21,216 nt of DNA from DAIDHZ01 sp965370365 (lineage in GTDB: Bacteria > Chlamydiota > Chlamydiia > Chlamydiales > SM23-39): positions 1-21,216 of the forward strand of contig CBDUSP010000021.1 of assembly GCA_965370365.1 (NCBI GenBank), given 5' to 3'. This document shows positions 13,057 through 21,216 of this stretch, piece by piece. The notes beneath the pieces were generated by a model. It was not told where the DNA came from. It made no database searches and worked only from the letters and a program-made list of their open reading frames with translations. The position numbers were made by a program, and so were the translations under genes. Each line of letters begins with the position of its first letter. Within the stretch, counting starts at the first letter, position 1.

Positions 13057-14049
13057 ATGTCTACCCAATTCAATGCGACAACAGCCTGTGACGAGATATT
13101 GCAGCGATTTGCAGAGGCAAGAGAAGAGCAGCGCACAACAACAAGCCCCCAGGCAACACGAGTGAACACTGCAGCTACGGCGCAGAGGGCCCTAGCCTCT
13201 ACTAACCGTGTCCCATCAACTCAAGTGATCGCTGCTCCATCTCCAGCAGCCGCGAGTACATCACCTCAAGTGACCGCTCCTGCGGCAACAACCACGAGAA
13301 CACCACCTCCAGTGGTAACTCCATCAACACACACAAATACGACAATCCTCTCTTCTCTTGGATTAGCGGGGATAGGCACAGAGTTTTTCCGTCGATATGT
13401 CTCCTCAAACAAGCCCCTGTTGTCTTCACAAAGGAAATGCGAAATGGCAGCCAGCGTCATCCCCTTCATGCTCGGCTTTACTCTTTTGAAAATGAAGCCG
13501 CGTTCAGTAGAAAACTTAGTCGAGGACGCGAAATCTATACCTAGCAAAGTCCAGAGAGGATTCGCAGCCACCAAAAAGTATATTAAGGATAATAAAGACA
13601 CCGTCTACGCGCTTGCGATAGCTGGTCTTGCTTTGGGCTGGGCGATTTCCTCTATAATTAAGTCTAGTGTTCCCGTCCAACAAATCGAGAATACACAACC
13701 GAAAGAAGATCCAGTTGCTTCACCAGCTGAAGACAACCTTAGTCGACTTCTTGAACAAAACATCCTTATCCCCTCAAAAGAACCTTCTAACTCACCACCC
13801 GAGTTAACGAATCCTGAAGTTGTAAAAGAGGCAGAAATTATACCCGCAGCCCCCCTTACTGTGGCCGCACCATCTCAAGACGATGTATCTTTACGAGATA
13901 TCTCATTTACTACTGCGAAAGTTGTAGATGCATACTTAAACCCAATAGGGTTCGCTCAAAGAAATGTGCTGCCCCCGATCATGGCCGCCCTTAAGGAATC
14001 TGCTGTTAAGTTTATGTATGCTGCAAGGACCTTTCAACGCGGAGCATGA
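13057..14049 (+). CDS. Unknown Ala/Pro/Thr-rich membrane protein, possible secreted effector
   Basis: This 330-residue protein matches no family I recognise. Residues 1-27 are ordinary and helical. Residues 28-95 are Thr/Ala/Pro/Ser-rich and disordered, with loosely repeated short units of the STQVIAAP/SPQVTAPA type. Hydrophobic stretches follow at about 97-108, 131-146 and 183-201, with a basic segment (150-180) between the last two. Residues 205-270 are again Pro/Glu-rich, and the end is helical. There is no cleavable signal peptide. A disordered N-terminus followed by a hydrophobic hairpin is a layout seen in chlamydial type III secreted and inclusion-membrane proteins, but the resemblance is only general. 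Promoter, ribosome-binding site and frame are all good. Its stop lies 5 nt from the end of the opposing gene. Confidence 0.75.
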   Translation: MSTQFNATTACDEILQRFAEAREEQRTTTSPQATRVNTAATAQRALASTNRVPSTQVIAAPSPAAASTSPQVTAPAATTTRTPPPVVTPSTHTNTTILSSLGLAGIGTEFFRRYVSSNKPLLSSQRKCEMAASVIPFMLGFTLLKMKPRSVENLVEDAKSIPSKVQRGFAATKKYIKDNKDTVYALAIAGLALGWAISSIIKSSVPVQQIENTQPKEDPVASPAEDNLSRLLEQNILIPSKEPSNSPPELTNPEVVKEAEIIPAAPLTVAAPSQDDVSLRDISFTTAKVVDAYLNPIGFAQRNVLPPIMAALKESAVKFMYAARTFQRGA

Positions 14050-14054
14050 GCATC

Positions 14055-16004
14055 CTAATCTAGAGCAGAGAGAAATCGCGACTGTAAATCGCTATCCTCT
14101 GTTAACAGAAGACAGCCGAAATAAAGCGCCCCGTCTACTTCCAAAGAAAAGGCACCAAACTGATGCGATGGAACGGCAAGAGAGGAAATCCTCTCTGTTA
14201 ATAGTTTTTGCTTGAACGGATCTACCGGGACAATCGCAATCACTCTTTTTGCATCTTGCCTGTAGAGGAAATCATTCCCCTCAGCCTTTGTCACCTGAAG
14301 AAACAGTAAAAACCACTGCTTTAAATCCTCTACATCAACAGCCGTTCTCGCTTCAATGGGATCAAGAGCGTAATAAAATCTCTCGACAAGCACCGGACAC
14401 TTCTTAGCGACAGATCCAAGACTCTGCTTTAAAAGCTCTAAAAGCTCACTTTGCTTATAGATCATGCCCCCGTTAAAATCCCGAATCTCTCCGATAAGAT
14501 TGGAAAGCTCTTCAAAAACAGCGTGTCTCGCCTTGTACATATCAACAGAGCGATCTTCCCTTAAAAAAGAAGCGTTCTTGACAAATGTGCGAAACACAGA
14601 AGCCTCTTTTACATATTTTTTGCGCACATGACCCACTCTACGCACCCGATCATGAATGTACTTTAAAGGAGTGGAAGATTTTGCAAATATTTCCTGCAAA
14701 TCTGAAGCACCTGCAAGCTGAACTCTCAGCAAGACCACTGTAAAATAAAGGTCTTCCCCCTTTTGCTCATCAAAAGAAATCACAACCTGAGGGAGGTCCT
14801 TTGCAAAGCGAAGCTGGCGAGAAAGGAGCATGATATTACGCAAAATCTCTTCCTCATTGCGTGGCATGAAAATAGGGTGCGCAAGTTGCTCAATATTTCC
14901 CTTAATTTGCTCAGGAAGAGAGATTCTTAACCGCTGAACTTCCTCAAGCGTAAATTCTGTTCCCTCTGGTTTTTTCACCTCTAGATAGAGCGTTTGCATC
15001 GATGGATCTGAGATACGATCAAGAAAGAACGATCCCTTCACCGGCTGCACATAGGGAAGATGCTTTTGAATTGCGCTTACAAGATGCATCATTTCAAACA
15101 CCTCATGCTCACGCAAAAAGTTTATTCCCAGTAAAACCCCCAAAACATGCTTGCCCTCTACAGGAGACTCCTCTTTAGAAACCCCGCGCGTATCAAAAGG
15201 ACTTAAAAAACGCCTTTGTCCTGGAAGCTGCGTTTTTAAAAACTTAAGATGAATATGTCTTTGCGCCGGAAACATGCGAATCTTTTGCTTAAGAAGCTTT
15301 TTAAGCGAATAGAGATTCGAAATGATCCGACTAATATGGTGATAATCCCTCTCATTTTTAAAGTCTTCCTGGCAATTGACCAAAAACTGCTGCATCTGCG
15401 TAAAAATGCCCCGATCAAAATCCTGAGAGTGGCTTTGGATAAGAGAGCTAATCTTTTCTTGAATCATCGCCGTTTTTCCATCATTGGAAAGCCCTTTAAA
15501 TTCCAAAATGCGACGCGCATGGTAATTTGACACAAGACCTAGACGAAGCTCTTTTTCGATGATCTCAATATTTCTCTTTACTTCCTCGACATCCTGCGCA
15601 CTTTTTAGGTGGATAACGATCTCGGCAACACTCAAAAGCTCTTCTGTCAAATGAGGGATGCGAATATCTGAACTAAAAAAGAGCTCGACATTGCTCCTTT
15701 TGCTCGGGAGAAGCCATCTACTGATCATATCGTAGAAAAAATTAGACGCATTTAAGCGCTGCTTGCAAAGCATTAAAGCAGAAAACGTGCAAGGAGCTTT
15801 AGAAAGATCCGACCACGCGATCAACGGCAAGCTATCTTGAAATCGTGCCCTGTCTAAAGGGCCCGCATCTTCATCTAAAAGATCTATCGGAACAATCCTG
15901 CGAAGTAAATCTTGCGCCCCCTCTCGGAAGGAATCGGTCTCCATGTTTGGACACCCAAACTCAAAATCAAATATAAGTTGTTGTTCTTTCGTAGTAACGA
16001 TCAT
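14055..16004 (-). CDS. Unknown 649-residue conserved-type protein
   Basis: I do not recognise a family. The product is a large, soluble, charged protein with no signal peptide and no membrane segment. Residues from about 115 to 260 are strongly helical and may form coiled coils (ELRLGLVSNYHARRILEF, NLYSLKKLLKQKI). Later parts mix beta-type stretches (FLDRISDPSMQTLYLEVKK) with helices, and a short basic motif RVRRVGHVRKKYVKE lies near residue 465. No nucleotide-binding loop or obvious catalytic signature is visible. ATG 16004 is preferred over the adjacent in-frame TTG 16007; the ribosome-binding site is weak. It is divergent from rpsA, across about 377 nt, and convergent with the 13057 gene. 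Codon use resembles the housekeeping neighbours, so it is probably a resident lineage gene. Confidence 0.8.
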   Translation of the reverse strand: MIVTTKEQQLIFDFEFGCPNMETDSFREGAQDLLRRIVPIDLLDEDAGPLDRARFQDSLPLIAWSDLSKAPCTFSALMLCKQRLNASNFFYDMISRWLLPSKRSNVELFFSSDIRIPHLTEELLSVAEIVIHLKSAQDVEEVKRNIEIIEKELRLGLVSNYHARRILEFKGLSNDGKTAMIQEKISSLIQSHSQDFDRGIFTQMQQFLVNCQEDFKNERDYHHISRIISNLYSLKKLLKQKIRMFPAQRHIHLKFLKTQLPGQRRFLSPFDTRGVSKEESPVEGKHVLGVLLGINFLREHEVFEMMHLVSAIQKHLPYVQPVKGSFFLDRISDPSMQTLYLEVKKPEGTEFTLEEVQRLRISLPEQIKGNIEQLAHPIFMPRNEEEILRNIMLLSRQLRFAKDLPQVVISFDEQKGEDLYFTVVLLRVQLAGASDLQEIFAKSSTPLKYIHDRVRRVGHVRKKYVKEASVFRTFVKNASFLREDRSVDMYKARHAVFEELSNLIGEIRDFNGGMIYKQSELLELLKQSLGSVAKKCPVLVERFYYALDPIEARTAVDVEDLKQWFLLFLQVTKAEGNDFLYRQDAKRVIAIVPVDPFKQKLLTERISSLAVPSHQFGAFSLEVDGALYFGCLLLTEDSDLQSRFLSALD

Positions 16005-16077
16005 CAAACAAATCCAAGTAAAATTGTTTTTTCTACGGTGCCCAAGAAATTTTCACTCTACGAATGGTCTCAAAAAA

Positions 16078-16106
16078 AATAAAGATAAAACTTGGCACCT
16101 TGTAAA
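16078..16106 (-). promoter_or_regulatory. Possible promoter of the 649-residue protein gene
   Basis: On the minus strand, TTTACA (16101-16106, five of six) and TTTATT (16078-16083, four of six) are 17 nt apart. The region is AT-rich, so this may be chance. The leader would be about 70 nt. Confidence 0.3.
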
Positions 16107-16273
16107 AAGGGGGTTCTTTTTGACACCTTCTAATCGACACATAACCTTCTTATAACAAGGAAGATAAAAACACCTACCATTGATGAAGAAAAATCTAGAA
16201 AAATCTTTCATGCTACGCAAAATCAAAAAAAACTTCATCTCTTTTTTTGAAATCCCTACGAAGGATCTATATC

Positions 16274-16301
16274 TTGCTATTATTGAAGAAGATTTGATAA
16301 A
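16274..16301 (+). promoter_or_regulatory. Possible promoter of rpsA-nusA-infB
   Basis: TTGCTA (16274-16279) and GATAAA (16296-16301) are 16 nt apart, each matching four of six consensus bases. This would give a leader of about 75 nt ending in AGGAG (16365-16369), 12 nt before the rpsA ATG. The perfect TTGACA at 16120 is an alternative -35 but lacks a partner at normal spacing. Confidence 0.3.
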
Positions 16302-16381
16302 CTTTCCCCTTTAGTCAAAACCAGATCTTTGCTCAAAAAAGAATCTGCAGCTTTATTTATAAACAGGAGAAACCCTTTAAC

Positions 16382-18139
16382 ATGTCACACACACACACCC
16401 CATCAGATCTTCAAGACTGGAACGCAAGCAACCTCCTCGATGATGTCGAATTTCAAGAGACCGAAGCGCGTCAATTTCACGATTTACTTTACGGAAAAGA
16501 CAATGCGGGCGACAAAACCTCCCTTGCTCTTCTCAACGTTGGACAGATTCTAAACGGCAAGATCGTAGAGATTTCGAAAGACTATGTTGTGGTTGATGTG
16601 GGCCTAAAATCTGAAGGTCTTATTCCTGTTTCAGAATTCATAGACTCCGCAGAAATTGTTCTTGGAGGAGAGGTTGAAGTTTATCTCGACCAGGCAGAAG
16701 GGTCCGATGGACAAATTGTTCTCTCCCGAGAGAAGGCGCGCAAATTCCGCCAGTGGGAGCATATCGTTCAAAACTGCAAAGAAGGATCGATTGTTTCAGG
16801 AAAGGTTATCAAGAAGGTCAAAGGCGGCCTGATGGTAGATATTGGGATGGAAGCCTTTCTTCCAGGATCTCAAATTGACAACAAGCGAATCAAAAATCTC
16901 GACGAGTTCGTTGGAAAGAGCTACGAATTTAAGATCCTCAAGATCAATGTAGAGCGAAAAAACATCGTTATTTCTCGCAGGGAAATCCTCGAAGAAGAAA
17001 GAGTTTCTCGAAAAGCAGAAATCCTCGAGCATATTGAAAAAGGAGCCATCCTCAAAGGCGTCGTGAAAAATATCACCGACTTTGGTGTCTTCCTTGATCT
17101 CGATGGAATCGATGGCCTCTTACACATCACCGACATGACCTGGAAACGAATCAAACACCCTTCAGAGCTCGTCCGCTTAGGCCAAGAGCTTGAAGTGATG
17201 ATTCTTCACGTCGACAGCGAAAAAGGGCGCATTGCACTTGGGCTCAAGCAAAAAGAAGAAAATCCATGGGAAGAAATCGAAAGAAGATATCCTCCAGGAA
17301 CGAATGTTCATGGGAAAATCGTTAACCTCGTCTCTTATGGTGCCTTCATCGAAATTGAAGACGGGATTGAAGGGCTCATTCACGTCTCTGAAATGTCTTG
17401 GACAAAGAACATCACAGATCCAAGCGAGATGGTCCGCGTAGGCGACGAAGTCGATGCAGTTGTCCTCTCTATTCAAAAAGACGAAGGAAAAATCTCTCTT
17501 GGCATTAAGCAAACAGAGAGAAACCCTTGGGAAGATGTTGAGTCAAAGTATCCTGTTGGAACAAATGTGTCAGCAGAGATCCGAAGCCTAACAAACTACG
17601 GCGCTTTTGTTGAGCTCGAACCTGGAGTGGACGGATTGATCCACATTTCTGATTTGAGCTGGATCAAAAAGGTTTCTCATCCCTCAGAACTCTTGAAAAA
17701 GGGAGACAAGGTGGATGCTGTTGTTCTCTCCGTAGATAAAGAAAGTAAGAAAATCACTTTGGGTGTCAAGCAGCTCGAAACAAACCCTTGGGACTCCCTT
17801 GAAAAAGAGCTTCCTATTGGTTCTGTTGTTCATGGAACGGTTACAAAGACGACTGCATTTGGCGCGTTTGTAGAGCTTGACAGCGGCATCGAAGCTTTGA
17901 TCCATGTGACAGAGATTTCCGATGAACCTTTTGGGAAAGTAGAAGATGTGATTTCCAAAGGAGATAAAATCACTGCGAAAGTCGTTAAGATCGACCCTGA
18001 ACACAAAAAAGTGGCGCTCTCAGTCAAGGAATACCTCGTTGAGAAGAATCAGGAAGATCGAGACGATATTTCCATGGGATCAAAAGAAAAGAAAGAAGAG
18101 AAGGAAGAGAAAGAATCTTCTGAAGAGACTGAAGGGTAA
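16382..18139 (+). CDS. rpsA: 30S ribosomal protein S1
   Basis: This 585-residue protein carries six S1 RNA-binding domains at about 52-116, 135-200, 221-289, 306-376, 393-463 and 480-550. The first two are divergent and the last four carry repeated FGVF/YGAF and DGLIH-type strands, as in typical S1, which bring mRNA to the ribosome. The tail (555-585) is highly charged, with Lys/Glu runs. The start codon follows AGGAG at 12-nt spacing, slightly long, and the N-terminus begins with a His/Thr repeat (MSHTHTP) from a CA-rich stretch. nusA follows 8 nt after the stop. S1 can repress its own mRNA in E. coli; whether that holds here is unknown. Confidence 0.97.
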   Translation: MSHTHTPSDLQDWNASNLLDDVEFQETEARQFHDLLYGKDNAGDKTSLALLNVGQILNGKIVEISKDYVVVDVGLKSEGLIPVSEFIDSAEIVLGGEVEVYLDQAEGSDGQIVLSREKARKFRQWEHIVQNCKEGSIVSGKVIKKVKGGLMVDIGMEAFLPGSQIDNKRIKNLDEFVGKSYEFKILKINVERKNIVISRREILEEERVSRKAEILEHIEKGAILKGVVKNITDFGVFLDLDGIDGLLHITDMTWKRIKHPSELVRLGQELEVMILHVDSEKGRIALGLKQKEENPWEEIERRYPPGTNVHGKIVNLVSYGAFIEIEDGIEGLIHVSEMSWTKNITDPSEMVRVGDEVDAVVLSIQKDEGKISLGIKQTERNPWEDVESKYPVGTNVSAEIRSLTNYGAFVELEPGVDGLIHISDLSWIKKVSHPSELLKKGDKVDAVVLSVDKESKKITLGVKQLETNPWDSLEKELPIGSVVHGTVTKTTAFGAFVELDSGIEALIHVTEISDEPFGKVEDVISKGDKITAKVVKIDPEHKKVALSVKEYLVEKNQEDRDDISMGSKEKKEEKEEKESSEETEG

Positions 18140-18147
18140 GGACATTC

Positions 18148-19425
18148 ATGAATAAAGATCTGATTGCTATTTTTGAATACCTTGAAAGGGAAAAAGGGAT
18201 TAAGCGCGAAATCATCATCGACGCGATCTCCGAATCCTTGCGCGTTGCAGCCCGCAAAAACGTAAAAGGTCTTGGCGAGAGTGTCACTGTGGAGATTGAT
18301 CCAAAGACTGGAGAGATCGAAGTGTTCACGCAAAAGCAAATTGTCGAAAAAGTGGAAAACCCAGCAAACGAGATCTCCTTTGAAGAAGCAAAGAGCTTTG
18401 AACCTGAGTGTCAGGTAGGACAATGGCTTGAGCTTTCAGTTCCCCCGCAGGATTTTGGACGCATTGCGGCAACAGCTGCAAGACAAATCATCTCACAGAA
18501 GCTCAAAGGCGCTGAGCGTGAAGTGATCCACGAAGAGTACAGACATCGCGTTGGAGAGCTCATTTCCGGAACTGTCAAGAGATTCATTCGAGGAAGAACG
18601 ATTATCGTCGACCTTGGAAAAGTGGAGGCAATTCTTCCTGAGAGAAACTATCCGAAGCTGGAGCGCTACAATCTTGGGGAAAAGGTTCATGCGCTTTTGT
18701 ATGAAGTTCGAGATACTGAAGACGGAAGAGGCGCTGAAGTGGTCCTAACGCGATCACACGCTGAGTTTGTAACAGCTCTTTTCACACAAGAAGTGCCGGA
18801 GCTTCACGACAAGACCGTGTGCATAGAGAAAATCGCAAGGGACGCGGGATATCGAACAAAGCTTGCTGTTGTCTCTTACGATCCTAAAGTAGATCCTGTG
18901 GGGACATGTGTTGGCGTGCGTGGGACGCGGATTAAGAACGTGATCAGAGAACTAAACAATGAAAAAATCGATGTTGTTCCCTTTACTGAAGACCCCATCC
19001 AACTGCTCAGAAATTTACTCGCTCCGATTGATCCGCGGTCAATCAAAGAGCATGAGACACATGTTTGGATTGTGGTAAATGATGAAGAGTATCCTCTTGT
19101 GATTGGGAAAAGAGGCATGAACGCCAGGCTCATCGGCAAGATGATTGGGAAAGAGATCCAGGTAAAAAAACTTGGTGACTATCAAAAGCTCCTTGTCGTT
19201 CAGATGGCAGAGCTTCAAGACTCAACAAATGAAAGACTGGATGAAAAACTAAAAATTGAAGGAGTCAGCGGGCTCGTTAATGAGAGCATAATCGGCGCTG
19301 GCTACGATACATTCCGCAAACTGACCGAAGCGAATCCAGTAGACTTTATGACAAAAGTTCCTGGCGTGAACTACTATGATCTTGCGGATAAACTTTTAGA
19401 ACAAATGGGCAACCAAGAAGAGTAA
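18148..19425 (+). CDS. nusA: Transcription termination/antitermination factor NusA
   Basis: This 425-residue protein binds RNA polymerase and nascent RNA to control pausing, termination and antitermination. In order it shows the N-terminal polymerase-binding domain (1-125), an S1 domain (about 135-203), KH1 (about 228-290, with GVRGTRIKNV at 256-265) and KH2 (about 302-350, with IGKRGMNARL at 319-328). A short helical C-terminal module (about 365-420) has the IEGVSGLV and VPGVNYYDLADKLLEQM stretches of a helix-hairpin-helix type. The two acidic repeats of E. coli NusA are not both present. AAGGA lies about 5 nt before the ATG. It sits between rpsA and infB; in many bacteria the upstream neighbour is rimP instead. 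Confidence 0.97.
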   Translation: MNKDLIAIFEYLEREKGIKREIIIDAISESLRVAARKNVKGLGESVTVEIDPKTGEIEVFTQKQIVEKVENPANEISFEEAKSFEPECQVGQWLELSVPPQDFGRIAATAARQIISQKLKGAEREVIHEEYRHRVGELISGTVKRFIRGRTIIVDLGKVEAILPERNYPKLERYNLGEKVHALLYEVRDTEDGRGAEVVLTRSHAEFVTALFTQEVPELHDKTVCIEKIARDAGYRTKLAVVSYDPKVDPVGTCVGVRGTRIKNVIRELNNEKIDVVPFTEDPIQLLRNLLAPIDPRSIKEHETHVWIVVNDEEYPLVIGKRGMNARLIGKMIGKEIQVKKLGDYQKLLVVQMAELQDSTNERLDEKLKIEGVSGLVNESIIGAGYDTFRKLTEANPVDFMTKVPGVNYYDLADKLLEQMGNQEE

Positions 19426-19428
19426 CCT

Positions 19429-21216
19429 TTGGCCAAAAATCTTAAACTAAACATCAAAAACCTCCAGCTAGCAGGCTCTTTGAAGATAAAAAAAGCTTCA
19501 AAAGAGAAACCTGAGACCAAAAAGGAAAAGGCTGCCGAAGAAAAGTCGAAAACACGCGTCAGGCGCCTCAAAGAGGACGCAAGCGTCTCCTCTGCATTAA
19601 AACAGGCGGAAAAGACACTTGCATCTCGAAGCAAAGCTAAAGAAAAAGAGCCAGAAGAGGCTCCCAAAAAACGAAAATCGCGACTCGTTAAAAGCCCCAC
19701 GGAACAGGAAGAGCAAAAGCTACAAGAAGAGCAAAAGCTACAAGAGGCTCTCAAAAAGGAACAAGAAGCAGATATAGCGGCAAGCGAAGTCCCTGAAGAA
19801 CAAGAAAAAGAGGACTCGCCGCCTCCCGAAGAGCCCAAGACAGAGCCTCCAAAAAAAGAAGATGCTCCCAAGGAAAAAGAAACCAAGACAAAGCAGGCAC
19901 CCTCCACGAAGCCCCCTTTTGGCATCCGGAAACCGAAAGAGGTCAAGCAGCCCCCAAAACGAAAAGAGCCTGAGAAGCGTTTTGATGCTCGGGACAGGCA
20001 AGGCCTCCGCGATAATGATAACGAAGCGTGGCGCAAAAGAAGAGCGTACAAGCCTCCTAAAAGACGGGTAGCGCAAGAAGACATCGTTCGTCCAAAGAGT
20101 CTATCCACAAGGCTTCCGATTGCGATCAAAGATTTAGCCCAGGACATGAAGTTAAAAGCGTCGCAATTAGTTTCCAAGCTATTCATGCAAGGGATGACGC
20201 TCACTTTAAACGACTACCTCGATGATGAAACGGTCGTGCAGCTTTTGGGACACGAATTTGGATGTGAGATTACAATCGACACCTCCGAGCAAGAAAGAAT
20301 CAACATTACCGGGCAGACGATCCGTGAAGAGATTGAAGACTCTCCTCCCGAAGAAATCATCCTAAGACCTCCCGTTGTGGCTTTCATGGGTCACGTGGAT
20401 CACGGAAAAACAAGTCTAATCGATTCAATCCGAAACTCCAACCGAGTTTCTGGAGAAGCGGGAGCCATTACGCAGCATATCGGCGCCTTTAAGGTGAAGA
20501 CAACAAGTGGAAAAGTAACAATTTTAGATACCCCGGGTCACGAAGCCTTTTCTGAAATGCGAGAAAGAGGAGCCAATGTTACTGACATTGTGATTCTCGT
20601 TGTCGCAGGAGATGAAGGGATTAAAGCGCAAACCCAAGAAGCAATTGCCCAAGCACGCGAAGCAAAAGTCCCGATTCTTGTTGCGATGAACAAATGCGAT
20701 AAAGAAGGGTTTGATGCACAAAAAATCTATAGAGAGCTTGCTGATAACGATCTTCTTCCAGAGAGCTGGGGGGGAACAATTATCACCGTTGAGTGTTCTG
20801 CAAAAACAGGGAAAGGGGTTCCTGAACTTCTAGAAATGGTAGCCTTACAGGCAGAAGTTTTAGAGCTCAGAGCCAACCCAAAGTTCCGAGCAAGAGGAGC
20901 TGTTCTTGAATCTGAAATGCACAAAGGACTTGGCGCTGTGGCGACTGTTCTCGTACAAAACGGGACGTTGCGCAAAAACGATGCGATCGTCTTTGGAGCG
21001 TGTTCTGGAAGAATCAAGACAATGCACGATGAGCATGGCGCTTCGCTAGAGGTTGCAGAGCCATCAACTCCTGTCAAAATCACAGGTCTTTCTGAGCTTG
21101 CAGAAGCGGGATCTGAGTTCATCGTTGTGAAAAATGAAAAGGAAGCAAGAGAGCTTGCAGATGCCCGTGCAGAAGGTCTTAAGCGTCATAAAATGGCACA
21201 GGCAAAATTAGGTAGC
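19429..21216 (+). CDS. infB: Translation initiation factor IF-2 (partial, cut by window end)
   Basis: 596 codons are visible, and the 3' end is outside the window. IF-2 is the GTPase that delivers initiator tRNA to the 30S subunit. After a Lys/Glu/Pro-rich, disordered N-terminal region (about 1-210) comes an IF2 N-type helical domain (around LATRLPIAIKDLA), then the GTPase: GHVDHGKT at 321-328 (G1), DTPGH at 367-371 (G3), NKCD at 421-424 (G4) and SAKTGKG (G5), followed by the start of domain II. The start is TTG at 19429, 3 nt after the nusA stop and in the same frame; no ATG exists upstream, and MAKNLKLNIKN resembles other chlamydial IF-2 starts. The next in-frame ATG lies far inside. The ribosome-binding site AAGAAGAG overlaps the end of nusA. 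Confidence 0.96.
   Translation, partial: MAKNLKLNIKNLQLAGSLKIKKASKEKPETKKEKAAEEKSKTRVRRLKEDASVSSALKQAEKTLASRSKAKEKEPEEAPKKRKSRLVKSPTEQEEQKLQEEQKLQEALKKEQEADIAASEVPEEQEKEDSPPPEEPKTEPPKKEDAPKEKETKTKQAPSTKPPFGIRKPKEVKQPPKRKEPEKRFDARDRQGLRDNDNEAWRKRRAYKPPKRRVAQEDIVRPKSLSTRLPIAIKDLAQDMKLKASQLVSKLFMQGMTLTLNDYLDDETVVQLLGHEFGCEITIDTSEQERINITGQTIREEIEDSPPEEIILRPPVVAFMGHVDHGKTSLIDSIRNSNRVSGEAGAITQHIGAFKVKTTSGKVTILDTPGHEAFSEMRERGANVTDIVILVVAGDEGIKAQTQEAIAQAREAKVPILVAMNKCDKEGFDAQKIYRELADNDLLPESWGGTIITVECSAKTGKGVPELLEMVALQAEVLELRANPKFRARGAVLESEMHKGLGAVATVLVQNGTLRKNDAIVFGACSGRIKTMHDEHGASLEVAEPSTPVKITGLSELAEAGSEFIVVKNEKEARELADARAEGLKRHKMAQAKLGS
19708..19743 (+). repeat. Two tandem 18-bp units inside infB
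   Basis: The unit GAAGAGCAAAAGCTACAA is repeated perfectly twice, encoding EEQKLQ twice. It lies in the disordered N-terminal linker of IF-2, where length variation is harmless, and looks like a recent slippage duplication. Confidence 0.85.

Larger units (their letters stand above)
16005..16381. other. Divergent intergenic region upstream of rpsA
   Basis: This 377-nt region separates the 649-residue protein gene (minus) from rpsA (plus). It holds a possible minus promoter (16078-16106), a perfect TTGACA on the plus strand at 16120-16125 with no well-spaced -10, an imperfect 16-nt palindrome CCTTCTTATAACAAGG at 16145-16160, a 43-codon plus-strand ORF at 16183-16314 of doubtful reality, and a possible rpsA promoter at 16274-16301. 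The rpsA leader could carry regulatory structure, but I see no strong hairpin in it. Confidence 0.4.

Noticed and set aside
19374..20204. 276-codon open frame on the minus strand, Ser/Gly/Phe-rich
   Set aside because: It is antisense to the nusA end and the Lys/Glu-rich infB linker. The strand bias of GAA/AAG codons keeps the opposite frame free of stops, and the product is low-complexity with no domain.

Overview
The window looks like a chromosomal segment of a member of the Chlamydiota, probably an environmental (Parachlamydia/Simkania/Waddlia-type) lineage. This is inferred from gene order and protein content: rpsA-nusA-infB in a row and an rpe/efp/accB/accC block are, to my knowledge, chlamydial arrangements. 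The extra metabolic genes (PutP-type symporter, TtcA-like protein, RmlA) suggest a genome larger than that of Chlamydia itself. No rRNA, insertion sequence, CRISPR array or prophage is visible. The window starts in non-coding DNA and ends inside infB.

Layout: (1) 141-866, minus strand, a peptide deformylase with an apparent signal peptide. (2) 1025-1322, minus-strand tRNA-Thr and tRNA-Tyr genes, flanked by hairpins; the tRNA-Tyr 3' end is built into an almost fully paired 108-nt inverted repeat. (3) 1452-4467, plus strand: a TtcA-like PP-loop protein, a PutP-type sodium:solute symporter and SurE. (4) 4494-4765, minus strand, a small unknown gene with a good promoter and a probable frameshift. 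(5) 5035-6865, plus strand: tRNA-Val, tRNA-Asp, a YitT-family membrane protein that starts 21 nt after the tRNA, and a LOG-family nucleotide hydrolase. (6) 6880-7242, minus strand, a small protein with a bilobed hydrophobic region, resembling chlamydial inclusion-membrane proteins. (7) 12887 down to 7385, minus strand, a seven-gene operon in transcription order rpe, yvcK-like, HAD hydrolase, efp, accB, accC, rmlA; nearly every junction overlaps. (8) 13057-14049, plus strand, an unknown Ala/Pro/Thr-rich membrane protein. (9) 14055-16004, minus strand, an unknown 649-residue protein. (10) 16382-21216, plus strand: rpsA, nusA and infB (truncated by the window).

Functionally, the window holds translation and transcription core genes (S1, NusA, IF-2, EF-P, four tRNAs, a tRNA thiolation enzyme), the biotin-carboxylase half of acetyl-CoA carboxylase, sugar-phosphate and sugar-nucleotide steps (Rpe, YvcK, RmlA), and nucleotide salvage or clean-up (SurE, LOG). 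The proteins of unknown function (4494-4765, 6880-7242, 13057-14049, 14055-16004) are the candidates for lineage-specific, possibly host-directed roles. The most unusual observations are the 108-nt hairpin fused to tRNA-Tyr and the signal peptide on the deformylase. I found no convincing new defence or mobile system.
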